From: Entrophospora sp. SA101 | Lineage: Eukaryota; Glomeromycota; Glomeromycetes; Entrophosporales; Entrophosporaceae | NCBI GenBank assembly: GCA_958430865.1 | Contig: CAUDNR010001446.1 | Span: 96,893-160,892 of the forward strand | DNA: 64,000 nt | Reading direction: 5' to 3' | In this document: positions 10,434-21,962 of the stretch, piece by piece | Numbering within the stretch: the stretch's first letter is position 1 | Layout of the letters: every line of letters starts with the position of its first letter | Position numbers and translations under genes: made by a program | Notes under the pieces: model-generated | What the model was told of the DNA's origin: nothing | Database searches by the model: none | Seen by the model: the letters and a program-made list of their open reading frames with translations, nothing else

Positions 10434-13400
10434 TTAAAAATATTCCATAGTGGACTTGTAATTATAAGGAGGAGCCATATTGGAATAATCATAGTTGTAA
10501 TTTAGATGCTGAGGATCTTTATTATTTGCTGGTTCTGATGATGACAAATAAGATTCTTTATCATTATTATTATTATCATTATTATTATCATTATTATTAT
10601 CATTGTTACTATTATTATCATCATCATCATCATCATCATCATCATTTTGTTTGGTTATTAATGTTGTGGATTTTGGTGGCGTAGGAGAATGTGATGATGT
10701 AGATGTCAATGATGATCTAGGTAGTAGTGACGGTGGAGGACTAATTGATCTAATTGATAGTGGTGGTGATTCAGGTCTTAATGTGGGAGAAGAGGCTTTT
10801 GAAGCTAATAGAATATTTGTCCTTGGTTGTCGTTGTGTTGGAAAAGTAGAAAAATGAGATGGTGAAGAAGGCGGTAGAGGAGGAGGTCTTGGAGCCATTT
10901 TTCTAGCTTCATCAAGTGGCATAGTTATTATATTATTTGATGATATTACTGGTACTGTGAAATAAAAAATAAAAATATTAATATATGCAAGAATTTACAT
11001 TCAGGGAGTTGTAAATCATTTTACAAAAAGAAGCAATTATAAATAAATACCTTTAACATCTCTTGATATAGTTGCTTTCATAATAGCTTTCATCCATTCT
11101 TTTATTGATTGCTGGTCATCATGGGCAAAATAATGAGTTCTATTTGTATCATGTACTAACTTAAATCCGTACTTTCCATATAAAAGGTTCTCATCTGGTA
11201 TTACGCGATAGTTTGTTAGATTTATATGACCTTTGACTATAACTGAATTCAAATTCTAAAAAAAAAAAAAGCTAGCAAATTAGTAATGTAGTGAAATTAA
11301 GAAATAAATAAATGATTAACTAATTAACGAATCAAATAAGTTACCTTGTCAGTTTTCAGATAGTAAAGATTAGCATCCTTCAATATACATAATCTTGATT
11401 TCCAAACTTTGTATTTGTTACCTTGCTTCTTTAACCATCCTTCATGATCAGGTACACCAATAGAATCAAGAACATCTTCGTCTATTTCACTATCACTATT
11501 ATTATCATATTTACTATTATTACCATATTCCAAAATATAATTATAATTATCATATTCATTATAATAATCTTTATAATCATTACTATTAAATTTGTCGTGT
11601 CTTGGTGAATTTGGTTGACTAATAGAAACACCACCAACAAATAAAGCATTTTTATCCATAGCGGATTTCTTTGGTTTATTATTATTATTGAAATTTGGCA
11701 AATACTTGAATGATTTCTTTTCATTATTATTACCGTTGTTATTATTAATATCTGATGATATAAGGCGAGATCGAGACAATTTACTATTATTACTATTACT
11801 TTTATTTTTATTGTTATTATTATCATCAGAAGAATCTAAATAATCTTTCTCATCTTTAAACTCCCAACCACCTGTAGATATTGTACGTGGTTTGTCTGTT
11901 TTCTTTTGTGGTGAAAACATACTAAGCGATTTTTGAGTTTTCTTATTATTATTTGATTTTGTTAATTGACTCATTTTTGAAAAAATCGATCTTTGTGATT
12001 TATTATTCTTTTCATCACTATTCTAAACAAATAAAATCAATCATAAATGTATAAAGTATTAATATTAATGGAAAAAAAAAGTTAATATTACACATCCCAA
12101 AAATTTTTATTTACCTCTTTATTTGAAAATTTGGATTCAGATTTTTGTAAAGTTGCTTGATGAGGGTATGAAGCTTTCTTAGTATCATTTGAGAACTTAA
12201 CGGCCGTAGAGGATCTTTGCGACCTATTTTGGAATCCTTCATGAGTGATATTGGTATCATTGTTGTCGGGATATTTTGATAAAGAAGGATTTGATATTGA
12301 ATATTTCCGATTTCCAAGTTTACGGGATGATGGTTTTTGATCAACAAAAATTTGCTAAAACACAAACAAAAATAGAAAATAGAAGATTAACAAATGTAAT
12401 AAATAATAATAATCAAAATATTAATAATTAATAGTAGTCCTAAATAAATACAAACCTCTTCATATTCAGAGCTATCATCCTTCTCATCTTCTTTATTTTT
12501 ATCATTTATTGAAAATTCGGATTTCAGTGCAGTAATAGCATTCATTATATGAACACGTTTACCAAATGATGCAATATTCAATTCCTTTAGCATATCTGTA
12601 TTTAAATCAAGAAGTATGTCTCCAGTAATATCGTTGTCTAAACATAAGTGAATACAAGTTTGTGTAAAATAAATAATTAGAAATTTGAGTCTAAAAATTA
12701 TTTTTTTTTTGGAAAAAAAAACCCATATTTAGAAAGTTTAAGAAATTTACCACGAAAATTTTTTTGCATTACTGAATCAAACCCTTTTTCATGTAACCAT
12801 GAACAAACCTTTTCTACATTCCACATAGTGGGATGGCTTTTTGATTTTTCATTATTATAAGTTGATATTGTTGTTGTTTTTGTTGTTGTTAATGCTAATA
12901 TATTAATTTTATTATTATTATTATTGTCATCAATTTGCTGTTGTTGAAATGATTGAAGTTGATTCTGTGAATAAATAGAACTAGTTCCTTTAGTAGATGA
13001 TGATAAATGACTACTAAAGCTAGAGGCTGATGATGAAGAAGTATTTTGTGATAGTTTTTTATTATTATTATTATAGTTGTAGTTATTATTATAGTTATTA
13101 TCAGAATTATATGATAAAAATTGTGATTCGTCATTTGATCGATTATTATTTCTTGATTGAAATAATAACAATTGTTCATCTTTCTCCCCTTTTATTCCAC
13201 CTCCAGTTTCTGACACTTTTTCTATTAAATTGTTTAAACTTGTTTCATCTGATTTTGATTGAATATCATCAATCATTCCATCAATGGAATGATAATTGTA
13301 TTGATTTGTGAGGGGAATTCTATAGTTATTAAAATTTATACTATCACGTTTACTGTTACGATTACTATTGTTACTTTTATTGTTGTTGTAGGTTAATTTA

Positions 13401-13752
13401 TTATGTCGATGAAATTTAGGTGATGGTGGTAAAGGTTTTGAATAGCTTGTGTAATTCATAGGAAATAATCCTATTTCTCCACGAACATTCTTTCCCTAAT
13501 AAAAAATATTAAACATCATCACGTGATACATTAGAAATTGTATAAATGCTATTTAATTATAATTGTCACCAACTCTAAAGGATTCTAAAGAACTCTTTTC
13601 ATCAATTAAATAAATTCATTTACCTGCCACCATCCATCACCATACATTTCATCCTTTTCAAAAACCAAAATAGGTTCACCATATTCAAAACTAATCTCAT
13701 CTCCTTTTTCAGCTGAAAATGAGTGAATTGCGTATACCGTTTCTAATGCCAT
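10434..13752 (-). CDS. pob1: Pob1/Boi-type polarity protein (SH3-SAM-PH), left-arm copy
   Basis: Mirror copy of the gene described at 55815-59133. Exons on the minus strand: 13752-13624, 13495-12751, 12637-12456, 12354-12115, 12022-11345, 11255-11051, 10954-10434, giving 899 residues. All junctions are GT-AG with matching phases. No difference from the right-arm copy was seen in the translated exons. The gene points away from the palindrome centre; the next feature upstream is the small peptide frame about 1 kb away on the same strand. Confidence 0.85.
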
Positions 13753-14734
13753 ATTATAATGGTTATGTTTTTTAGAAAAATAAAAGTTATTAAGAATTTT
13801 GTAAAGAAAGGGGGGTTTTTTTCGAGAAAAATATAAATCGGGTGAATGTGTGTATACAAATAATAAGATAACTTCTTTTTTTTTAGAAATAAATTTGTCT
13901 TTGTTCTCCTTTAATGGAGAAAAACCATTTTTTTCAGTTTAATTGATTAATAATAAATGCGCAAACAAATAAAATAAAATATTTTATCAAATGACGATAT
14001 TTTAATACAACAAGTATAATTTGGAAAGTAGGAGAAAAAAAAAAAGATAAAACGTTACTAATATTAAAAAATATATAAAATAATGATTTACATTTTTTAA
14101 GGCTATATATTCTTACTGGCTGTATTTTTTTTCTTTTACTAAACCCGAGATATATTAATAATTAATATGCAATATTATATAAATAAATTTTTTTTAATCC
14201 CATAAATTGATTAACAGTTTTAGTGTTGTGGAAGTATTCTTTATGATCTAAGAACAGAAAATAATAGGGTCGGATTATTATATTTATAGATTTGTAAAAC
14301 CAAAATATTGATCGATTTTGACACGCATAACATTAATGTTAAAACAGCTGTTCTAATTGAAGAATAATTATTTATCACTATTAACTTGTTAAAGGCTATT
14401 ATTTTTATTGCTAACTAATTAAAGATTATTTGAGTAATTGTGTGAGAAAAAGAATGTGTTTGATTTATAATATTTATAATACAAAAGTCTTGTTTAAAAC
14501 TTTGTAATAAAAAAAAGTTTTTCCGACGTTTTACAAATCATTTTGTGGTTACACTAACTTTTCAGGCAGAGAAACATGGATCGAGAAAAAAGACACAAAA
14601 AGTATATAAATATGCAATGAGTCATTTAAGAGATACAAATTTTATTAATAACTATCTGTGAGTAACATATTTTGTTGATGTTCATAATGAGTCCATTTTC
14701 TCTTATCATATAGTTGTTAACCTTATCGGAAATC
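13753..14734. other. Promoter side of the Pob1-like gene
   Basis: About 1 kb of A+T-rich sequence upstream of the SH3 exon, with poly-A/T runs near 13870 and 14040 and no supported frame. It presumably carries the promoter; no specific element is identified. Mirror: 54833-55814. Confidence 0.35.
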
Positions 14735-14926
14735 TCATTCACTTAATGAAATATCCTTGCATGAAATTGAATTCATTAACCCTAAATTAGTTGTGAATGG
14801 TTTTGTATTGTTATTAAAAATTTTATAATTTCTCATTGAAATACTCTGCTTCCCCTTCTCTCTTTTAATGATTTGTATCGAATGTATTATAAATAAATTC
14901 AGAGCAAAAATAAATAATAATATCAT
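14735..14926 (-). CDS. Small putative secreted peptide (63 aa), left-arm copy
   Basis: An ATG-started frame of 63 residues. Residues 1-17 (MILLFIFALNLFIIHSI) look like a signal peptide core; a KR pair follows at about residues 21-22 and could be a Kex2-type processing site. The rest is polar with a single cysteine. There is no recognised domain and no neighbour that explains it. It is short for a signal-anchored membrane protein. A chance frame cannot be excluded in A+T-rich DNA, where Ile/Leu/Phe runs arise easily. Mirror: 54641-54832, plus. Confidence 0.35.
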   Translation of the reverse strand: MILLFIFALNLFIIHSIQIIKREKGKQSISMRNYKIFNNNTKPFTTNLGLMNSISCKDISLSE

Positions 14927-15617
14927 TTCCTTCTCTTAAAGCAACTGTTTTATTCTCAAAACCTCCAGACAACGTGCTAACTATCTATCTGCATTAATTG
15001 AAAGAAGTATTTTACAATACAATATATAAAATGCATATGCTAATACTAATTTAAGCAAAATTTGCCGTCATAGATTTATAATAATAATAATGAAATTGTC
15101 CATTCAAAATTTATATATTAATATAAACTTTTTATAATATATAAAATTACAACAACTATATTAACATAAATTTGTTTTTACGTTTTTTTATATTAAAAAA
15201 CATTCATGACTCTCATATCTTTTCTATTAGCAATAAATTAAATTGTTCAAATATTTTTTAAACAGGAACATGGAAACTTCAATATTGAAGCGCCTCATTT
15301 CTTATATGCATCTTAAGGGTCTAGAATAAATGTCGTTGGCGAAATGTTATCAGAGTTTAGAACTATTATGTCAAGTTAGGTCAAATGACTAGTAAAAAAA
15401 ATCATGGCTAAAGTAAAAACTGATTAGTTGACAATTTATCAAAAATCATTCAATTGTTCTTTGTCATTACAACAATTATTAGCATTATTAGCATTATTTA
15501 GTTTGACAAATTGATCAAAGAATCCACTCGAATTAGCCAATAATTATAGTTAATTGTTGTCACGTGATTTTTTTTTAAAAAAAAAATTTATGTGCATCAA
15601 CACCAGTTTTGTAGTAT
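14927..15617. other. Intergenic, no gene seen
   Basis: A+T-rich, no supported frame. A GCATTATTA direct repeat lies near 15482-15500. Mirror: 53950-54640. Confidence 0.35.
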
Positions 15618-15703
15618 CCAAGGACTTATAATAACATCAATATAATGTATTTGATGAATTACAGGTTTTTCAATTAATCGGTAAAATAAGTAACACAATT
15701 TAA
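15618..15703 (+). pseudogene. C-terminal tail of a TLDc gene, relic
   Basis: The DNA matches the last 80 or so bases of the BTB-TLDc genes: the stretch for YNNINIV is still visible at nucleotide level. The final frame reads VFDELQVFQLIGKISNTI and ends at TAA 15701-15703, against FDELEVFQV in gene 2. There is a stop and frame change just upstream, and the rest of the gene is absent. It lies about 650 bp before gene 2 in the same orientation, which fits an older tandem unit. Mirror: 53864-53949. Confidence 0.55.
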
Positions 15704-16030
15704 ATACTTAATTATGAATCTTTATTAATAATGAATTATGTATGGATTTAATTATTAAAACAATCGATCTTCGATTTTAACCAATTAAAATTTTCAAAAT
15801 TCAAAGTTCTAAATTTTATTTGTCAAATTCAGGAGTGCTGGAAGACCTCCCGATATTGTTTGAACATATTTTAATAAAGATATCCTGGCAAGTATGATTC
15901 CGCCTGTATATTTATAATGATAATGAAACAAGAGCATTTAGCGAATAGATTGAAATAAAACAATTTTATCTTACAGGTTCTCTGACAACTACTAATTCTT
16001 CAAAATCAAAAGGGATCGAATGATTCTTAT

Positions 16031-16066
16031 CAAACCTTTTGATTAAATATTTTTTCAAAAGGTTTG
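16031..16066. repeat. 12-bp inverted repeat upstream of BTB gene 2
   Basis: Arms CAAACCTTTTGA (16031-16042) and TCAAAAGGTTTG (16055-16066) are perfect complements with a 12-bp spacer, about 290 bp before the start codon. It could form a hairpin or be a paired regulator site; no function is shown. The rest of 15704-16352 holds no gene. Mirror: 53501-53536. Confidence 0.5.
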
Positions 16067-16352
16067 AATTTTATTAAATGATTTTCGTTCTTTGAATCTG
16101 GTAAATAAAGATTTCGAGTTCTAGGATTATTATTATTTAGAGACAAGCTATAAACAAAAAAGTTATTTACATGAATTTTAATTTCAATTTTGATTTCGAA
16201 AGCATGTGATTTTTCGAGGTTTCTAATTAAATGATTTTCGCCACAACTAATTCGAGGGACATTATTTAATATACCTTTTTTTATAATTTAATCGATTTTT
16301 TTTTTCCTTGCCCACAACAAATTTTTGAAAAGAAAAATAAAATAAAATAAAA

Positions 16353-17831
16353 ATGAATTCAATATTTGAAAAATATTTTAATGAAAATGAAAGATTATTG
16401 AGTACAGAAGATTTTTATGATGTAAAAATATATGTTGGTGTAGAGCCAAACATTAAAGAAGTTCATGCACATGCATCTATCATATCTACTCATTGTCCAT
16501 TTTTTAGCAAAGCATTGAGCAGTGCAACAAAAAAAAATGGATATTATATTATTAACAAAGTTAATATTGGTGAAAAATATCTTAATACTATTCTCAAGTA
16601 AGTTTAAATAAATATATTATTATTAATGAATATATAATAATGGTATTAATAACCTGTTTAATAATTTATTTATTTATTTGTAAGATTTTTGTATACATGT
16701 AAAATTGAAATTGAAAATTATCCTGGAGCTGAAATGTTAGAACTATTAATTGCAGCAGGCCAACTTGGGATTGAAGCACTTTATGAATATATGATGAAAT
16801 ACTTTGTTGAAAATTATGATGATTATATAGAAGAAAATCCAGTTAAAATTTTACAATTGATTTATGCTAATGAAGATTTTAAGGAATTAAAAAATATCTA
16901 TTTGGAAAAATTTTGTGATTATAGTGTAAAATTATTTGAGTCAAATGAATTTGAATCTTTAGAAGAATCAATTCTATTGGAAATTCTCAAAAGAGAAGAT
17001 TTTTTTGTTGTTGAGATGATTATCTGGGAAAACATTCTTAAATGGGGATTAGCAAAACATCCAGAAATCAACAATATCAATGTTGAAGATTGGTCACCAC
17101 AAAATTTTGTTGATTTAGGCAGCACATTAAAAAAATTGATTCCTTTAATAAGATTTCAGGATATTTCTAAAGAGGATTTGTTTGATAACATTGAACCATA
17201 TCAAATGCTTTTGCCTAAACCTTTATGGAAAAACCTTTTACAACCTTATTTATTTCCTGATAGACAACAAACATTAAATTTATTACCATCAAGATATACT
17301 AAACTTGAATCATTAATAATCAATCAAAAACTCATTTTGCTTTTTGCAAGTTGGATTGATAGAAAAAGCCCACCATATAGTTCATTCAGAGAAGTCAAAT
17401 ACAAATTCAAACTTCTATATCGTAGTAGCAGAGATGGTTTAGATGCTCCTACATTTCATCAAAAATGTGATAATATCAACAAAACACTTGTAGTTGGCAA
17501 AGTGCAAAATTCAGAAAAAATAGTTGGTGGTTATAATCCACTTGATTGGAATGGATGTGGATATAAGAATACAACTGAAAGTTTTATATTTAATATAAGT
17601 AATAGAAATGATGTCAATACTGCTCAATTTAGTTATGTTATTGGGAATGTGAAGGCAATTTATTGTAATTCTTATTGTTTACCTAAGTTTGGCTCTGGCA
17701 GTGATGTTTATTTCGAAAATAATGGTAAATTTGGCGTTGGTAGTAGTGTAATAAAGGCTTATAATAACATCAATATAGTTAATGGCAAATTTGATGAATT
17801 AGAGGTTTTTCAAGTAGTTCTTATAAAATAA
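16353..17831 (+). CDS. BTB-BACK-TLDc protein gene 2, left-arm copy
   Basis: Exons 16353-16597 and 16685-17831 (donor GTAAGT, phase 2) give 463 residues. BTB is about residues 1-110 (FYDVKIYVG, VHAHASIISTHCPFF). BACK is about 112-240 (LYEYMMKYFVENYDD, LEILKREDF). TLDc is about 300-463 (SWIDRKSPPYSSF, SSRDGLDAPTFHQKCDNIN, VGGYNPLDWNG, and a final FDELEVFQV). BTB-BACK proteins commonly dimerise and bind Cul3; TLDc proteins are linked to oxidative-stress resistance and V-ATPase control in other eukaryotes. The role here is inferred only. This copy has ST at residues 17-18 where the right-arm copy has NI. The start ATG is shared by all three paralogues. Confidence 0.88.
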
Positions 17832-19424
17832 GTTAAACAAAATACTAGGTCAATTATTTTTTTATTATCATCTACCAATAATAAATTTACATGTATTATA
17901 TTAAATAAAAATGTAATGTCTATTGTTTGCTTGAATCAAGATAAATTCTTTACTGGTTGATTGCAATTGTTGGTGAAAAAAATAAATATATTAACATGAC
18001 AAACTTTGACACTGATTAAAAGAAGGCTGTTAAATAAATCAATAGCAAATTTTTGGAAAAAGTGATAACAGAATAGAATTTGAAATATTGTCAGAAGCAG
18101 AAAAAAAGCATCAGTTATTAATCATACATTAATTTGCAATTTGGAAAGAATTGACATACATTAATATTAATATTATGCGAGTTTAATAACAAGAAAATTA
18201 ACTAATAGACAGAATCCTGAATCATTTTTTAATTGTGGAAATTTAAATGACAAAACATTCCACTTTAACCATAAATCTTGTTTCAGTAGGTGAAAGAGAA
18301 TGGAGAGTAAAAGTGAGATACAACTAAATTGATTTACTAAACACCTATTGAAGTCTTTGAAGCATTGTAATTTAGTAAATTATAAATTTATTGTTATAAT
18401 TATAATATATTTGCTTTAGTGTTATTAACTCTATTGAAAGATAACAAATATAACAGTTGATTTACAATGAGCAGGCATACTCTAAGATTTTTGAATAATA
18501 TAATTAGAATCAATATTTAAATTTTATTAAATCATTAATTACCTAAACAAATTAATTGGGATATGATTAATACACCAAAATATTCTGTTTATAATTACTG
18601 CTATTAATATTACTATCAATACACCACTATCAAAAATATGCACAGTATAGAACATTGCAATAATTAAAAAAATGGATCAATGGTAAATGGATTGAAAAGA
18701 ATTGTTACATGACCATTATTATTAAATTATTTCTTTGTAAGTTTGCTTTCTCTACAATAAACACCTCTATAATGAAGACTAAGTAAAATCACTTTTATAA
18801 TGTACCTCCCTTTTGTCCCCAATTCAATTTTTTTATAATTGATATTAATTTCTCTCCTCTATAACAAATATCATAGTAAACATTCTCTATAGCAGAAAAA
18901 TTACATATGGGGATGAAAAGTTCATTATAGATAGAGTGAATTGTATATTATTATTTGATATTAATATAAATAAAAAAATTATTATCATTATTATTATTTA
19001 AAAAGTGAAATTAAAAAAAACAAATAAATAGCTTTTATTGGTTTTATTATAAGTGAATTTATTCAAACATTGTAATTTTCTACCCATAATCCCAAGCTGA
19101 TTTTTAAAGTTATGCTTGATTATCAAAAGTTGGGGATATATTTTCTTAATAAAATGAAAATTATTATAGTGTATATTAATTAATTAAACAAAGAAATTTT
19201 GCAATATTAATATGTATTATTTTTTTTTTTAATTTACTAGTTTTGTCAAATATAATGGTCTCAATACTTATCAAAAATTCTGTCATATACATCATTAGAG
19301 GCTGGTCCCAAAATTTAGGACTAAGGACAGTCTAAAGCCAATCCTAATACTAATTGTTGATATTGGGGACATTATTTAGAGGTAGCACATGATTTGCCAT
19401 TTGCTTTTTTTTTAAAAAAAAAAA
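17832..19424. other. Between BTB genes 2 and 3, no gene
   Basis: About 1.6 kb, A+T-rich. The first 150 bp resemble the 3' flank of gene 3, as expected of tandem duplicates. A region near 18740-18920 reads like old repeat sequence (CTCTATAATGAAGAC). No coding frame. Mirror: 50143-51735. Confidence 0.4.
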
Positions 19425-20927
19425 ATGAATTCAATATTTGAAAAATATTTTAATGAAAATGAAAGATTATTGAATATAGAAGATTTTTATGATGTAAAAA
19501 TATATGTTGGTGTAGAGCCAAACATTAAAGAAGTTCATGCACATGCATCTATTATATCAGCTCATTGTCCTTTTTTTAACAATGTATTAAGTGATGCAAC
19601 AAAAGAAAATGGTTATTATATCATTAACAAAGTTAATATTAGTGAAAAATGTTTCAGTACTATTCTCAAGTAAGTTTGAATAAATTTATTATTATTTATT
19701 TATTTTATTTTGTTTATTTTATTATTATTGAATATATAATAATGATAATAATTTATTTATTTTGTAAGGTTTTTGTACACATGTAAATTTGAATTTGAAA
19801 ATTATTCTGGAGCTGAAGCATTAGAACTATTAATTGCAGCAGATGAACTTGGTATTGAGTCACTTTATGAATATATGATGAAATATTTTGTTGAAAATTA
19901 TGAAGATTATATAGAAGAAAATTCAGTTAAAATTCTACAATTGATTTATGCTAATGAAAATTTTAAGGAATTAAAAAACATCTATTTAGAAAAATTTTGT
20001 GAATATAGTGAAAAATTATTTGAATCAAGTGAATTTAACTCATTAGAAGAACCAATTCTATTGGAAATTCTCAAAAGAGATGATTTTTCTGTTGATGAGA
20101 TAGTTATTTGGGAAAACATTCTCAAATGGGGATTAGCAAAACATCCAGAAATCAACAATATCAATGTTGAAGATTGGTCACCACAAAATTTTGTTGATTT
20201 AGGTAACACATTAAAAGAACTTCTTTCTTTAATAAGATTTCAGGATATCTCTAAAAAGGATTTTGTTGATAATATTGAACCATATCATATGCTTCTTCCT
20301 AAAACTTTATGGAAAACCATTTTACAATATTTTGTGTTTTCTAATAGTCAACAAACATTAAATTTATTACCATCAAGAATTCCTAAACTGAATTCAACAC
20401 TTGAATCATTGACAATCAATCAAAAACTCATTTTGCTTTTTGCAAGTTGGATTGATAGAAAAAGTCCACCATATACCTCATTTAAGGAAGTCAAATATGA
20501 ATTTAAACTATTGTATCAAAGTAGTAGAGATGGTTTAAATGCTGATACATTCCATCAAAAATGCAATAATATCAACAAAACTCTTGTAGTTGGCAAAATA
20601 CAAAATTCAGAAAAAATAATTGGTGGTTATAATCCACTTGATTGGAATGGACATGGATATAAAAATACAACTGAAGGTTTTATATTTAATATAAGTAATA
20701 GAAATGATGTCAATACTGCTCAATTTAGTTATGTTATTGGGAATGTGAAGGCAATTTATTGTTATTCTTTTTATTTACCTACATTTGGTTCTGGTCATGA
20801 TGTTCATTTTGATGTAAATGGTAATGTTGGTACTGCTGGTGGTGGAAAAAAGGCTTATAATAATATCAATATAGTTGGTGGTAAACTTGATGAATTAGAA
20901 GTTTTTCAAGTAATTTCTATAAATTAA
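19425..20927 (+). CDS. BTB-BACK-TLDc protein gene 3, left-arm copy
   Basis: Exons 19425-19669 and 19769-20927 give 467 residues with the same intron position and phase as gene 2. Domain order is BTB, BACK, TLDc. Key stretches are VHAHASIISAHCPFF, LYEYMMKYFVENYED, SWIDRKSPPYTSFKEVKYEF, SSRDGLNADTFHQKCNNIN, IIGGYNPLDWNGHG and LDELEVFQV. It differs from gene 2 mainly in the BACK-TLDc linker and near the C-terminus (GTAGGGKKAYNNIN). The 5' 180 bp of exon 1 are almost identical to gene 2, more so than the TLDc part, which suggests recent conversion or selection. The gene is complete with no broken motif. Same direction as gene 2. Confidence 0.88.
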
Positions 20928-21962
20928 GTTAACCAAAATACTAGATAATTATTTTTTTTATTATCATTTACCAATAATAAATTCACATACATTATATCAA
21001 ATAAAAATATCTATTGTTAGTTTGAATCAAGATGAATTCTTTACTGGTTGATTACAATTGTTGGTAAAAAAATAATATATCAACATGGCAAATTTGTCTG
21101 ATTAAAAAGAATCTGCATTCTCACTGTTGTACATATTGGTTTAAAATTCTCAGATAAAATTCAATCCATAGAGGAATCCCATTATTAAAGAATTCAATCA
21201 TACACTACATGGATAAAAGTTGGGCACACTTTCAAATAAAAATTTTGTAGCCTAAATTTTCATAATTTTTTAATTGTTAAAAATAAAAAATTCGCCTAAA
21301 AATATTTCTAACAAAATTTGTAAAGAAAAACGTATTTAATAATAAAAATGTCTTGGATAAGTAAGTATCCATATCGATTATTAATGATGTATTATGATGA
21401 TGTTGTTAAATTTCGATGTTGCTGTTGAATGTGAATTTGAAATTATGTGAAATGAGTGGGGTGAAATTCTGATTGGCTAATTTGAATTCCACATGTGAAT
21501 TGTGAATTCACATATGCTAAATTTCGATGTTTTAAATTTGATAATTTACGAAAATAATCGACGAGGGCGACGTATTATCAAATGGATTTTAAATGATAAT
21601 GAACTTTTTTAGCAACATCTTTAATGTATTTTTTGTTTGTTATATTTAGTCAAAAGGCTGTAATAATCATTTTTATCAAAAGAGATAAGCCATTGTTTTG
21701 AAAAACAACAAAATTTGAACTACTTGTATTACAGGACAAAAACTGGCTCATATTGATATGATGAGTCTTTTATTTATTTGTTGTCCAAAATATTGTGAAC
21801 TTTAATTTTGTATCACACATTCATTTTGTTGAAATATTTCCTTTTTCTTGATCCATTTCATATTGAATTACCAATATCTTTTAGGAATTTGATACTTGTA
21901 TAAAAGCATTAATCTTTTTTGCTTCTCGCATACAAATTATAAATTAAATAATTGTGAATTTA
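20928..21962. other. Intergenic, no gene seen
   Basis: The 3' flank of gene 3 followed by A+T-rich DNA. Around 21430-21540 there are several near-copies of GTGAATT(TGAAATT), including an inverted pair (CACATGTGAATTGTGAATTC). These look like old repeat ends. Mirror: 47605-48639. Confidence 0.35.

Noticed and set aside
12895..13311. Ile/Tyr-rich frames overlapping the Pob1-like gene on both strands (also 11482-11826, 10603-10857 and mirrors)
   Set aside because: They are other-frame readings of AAT/GAT codon runs in the real exons.
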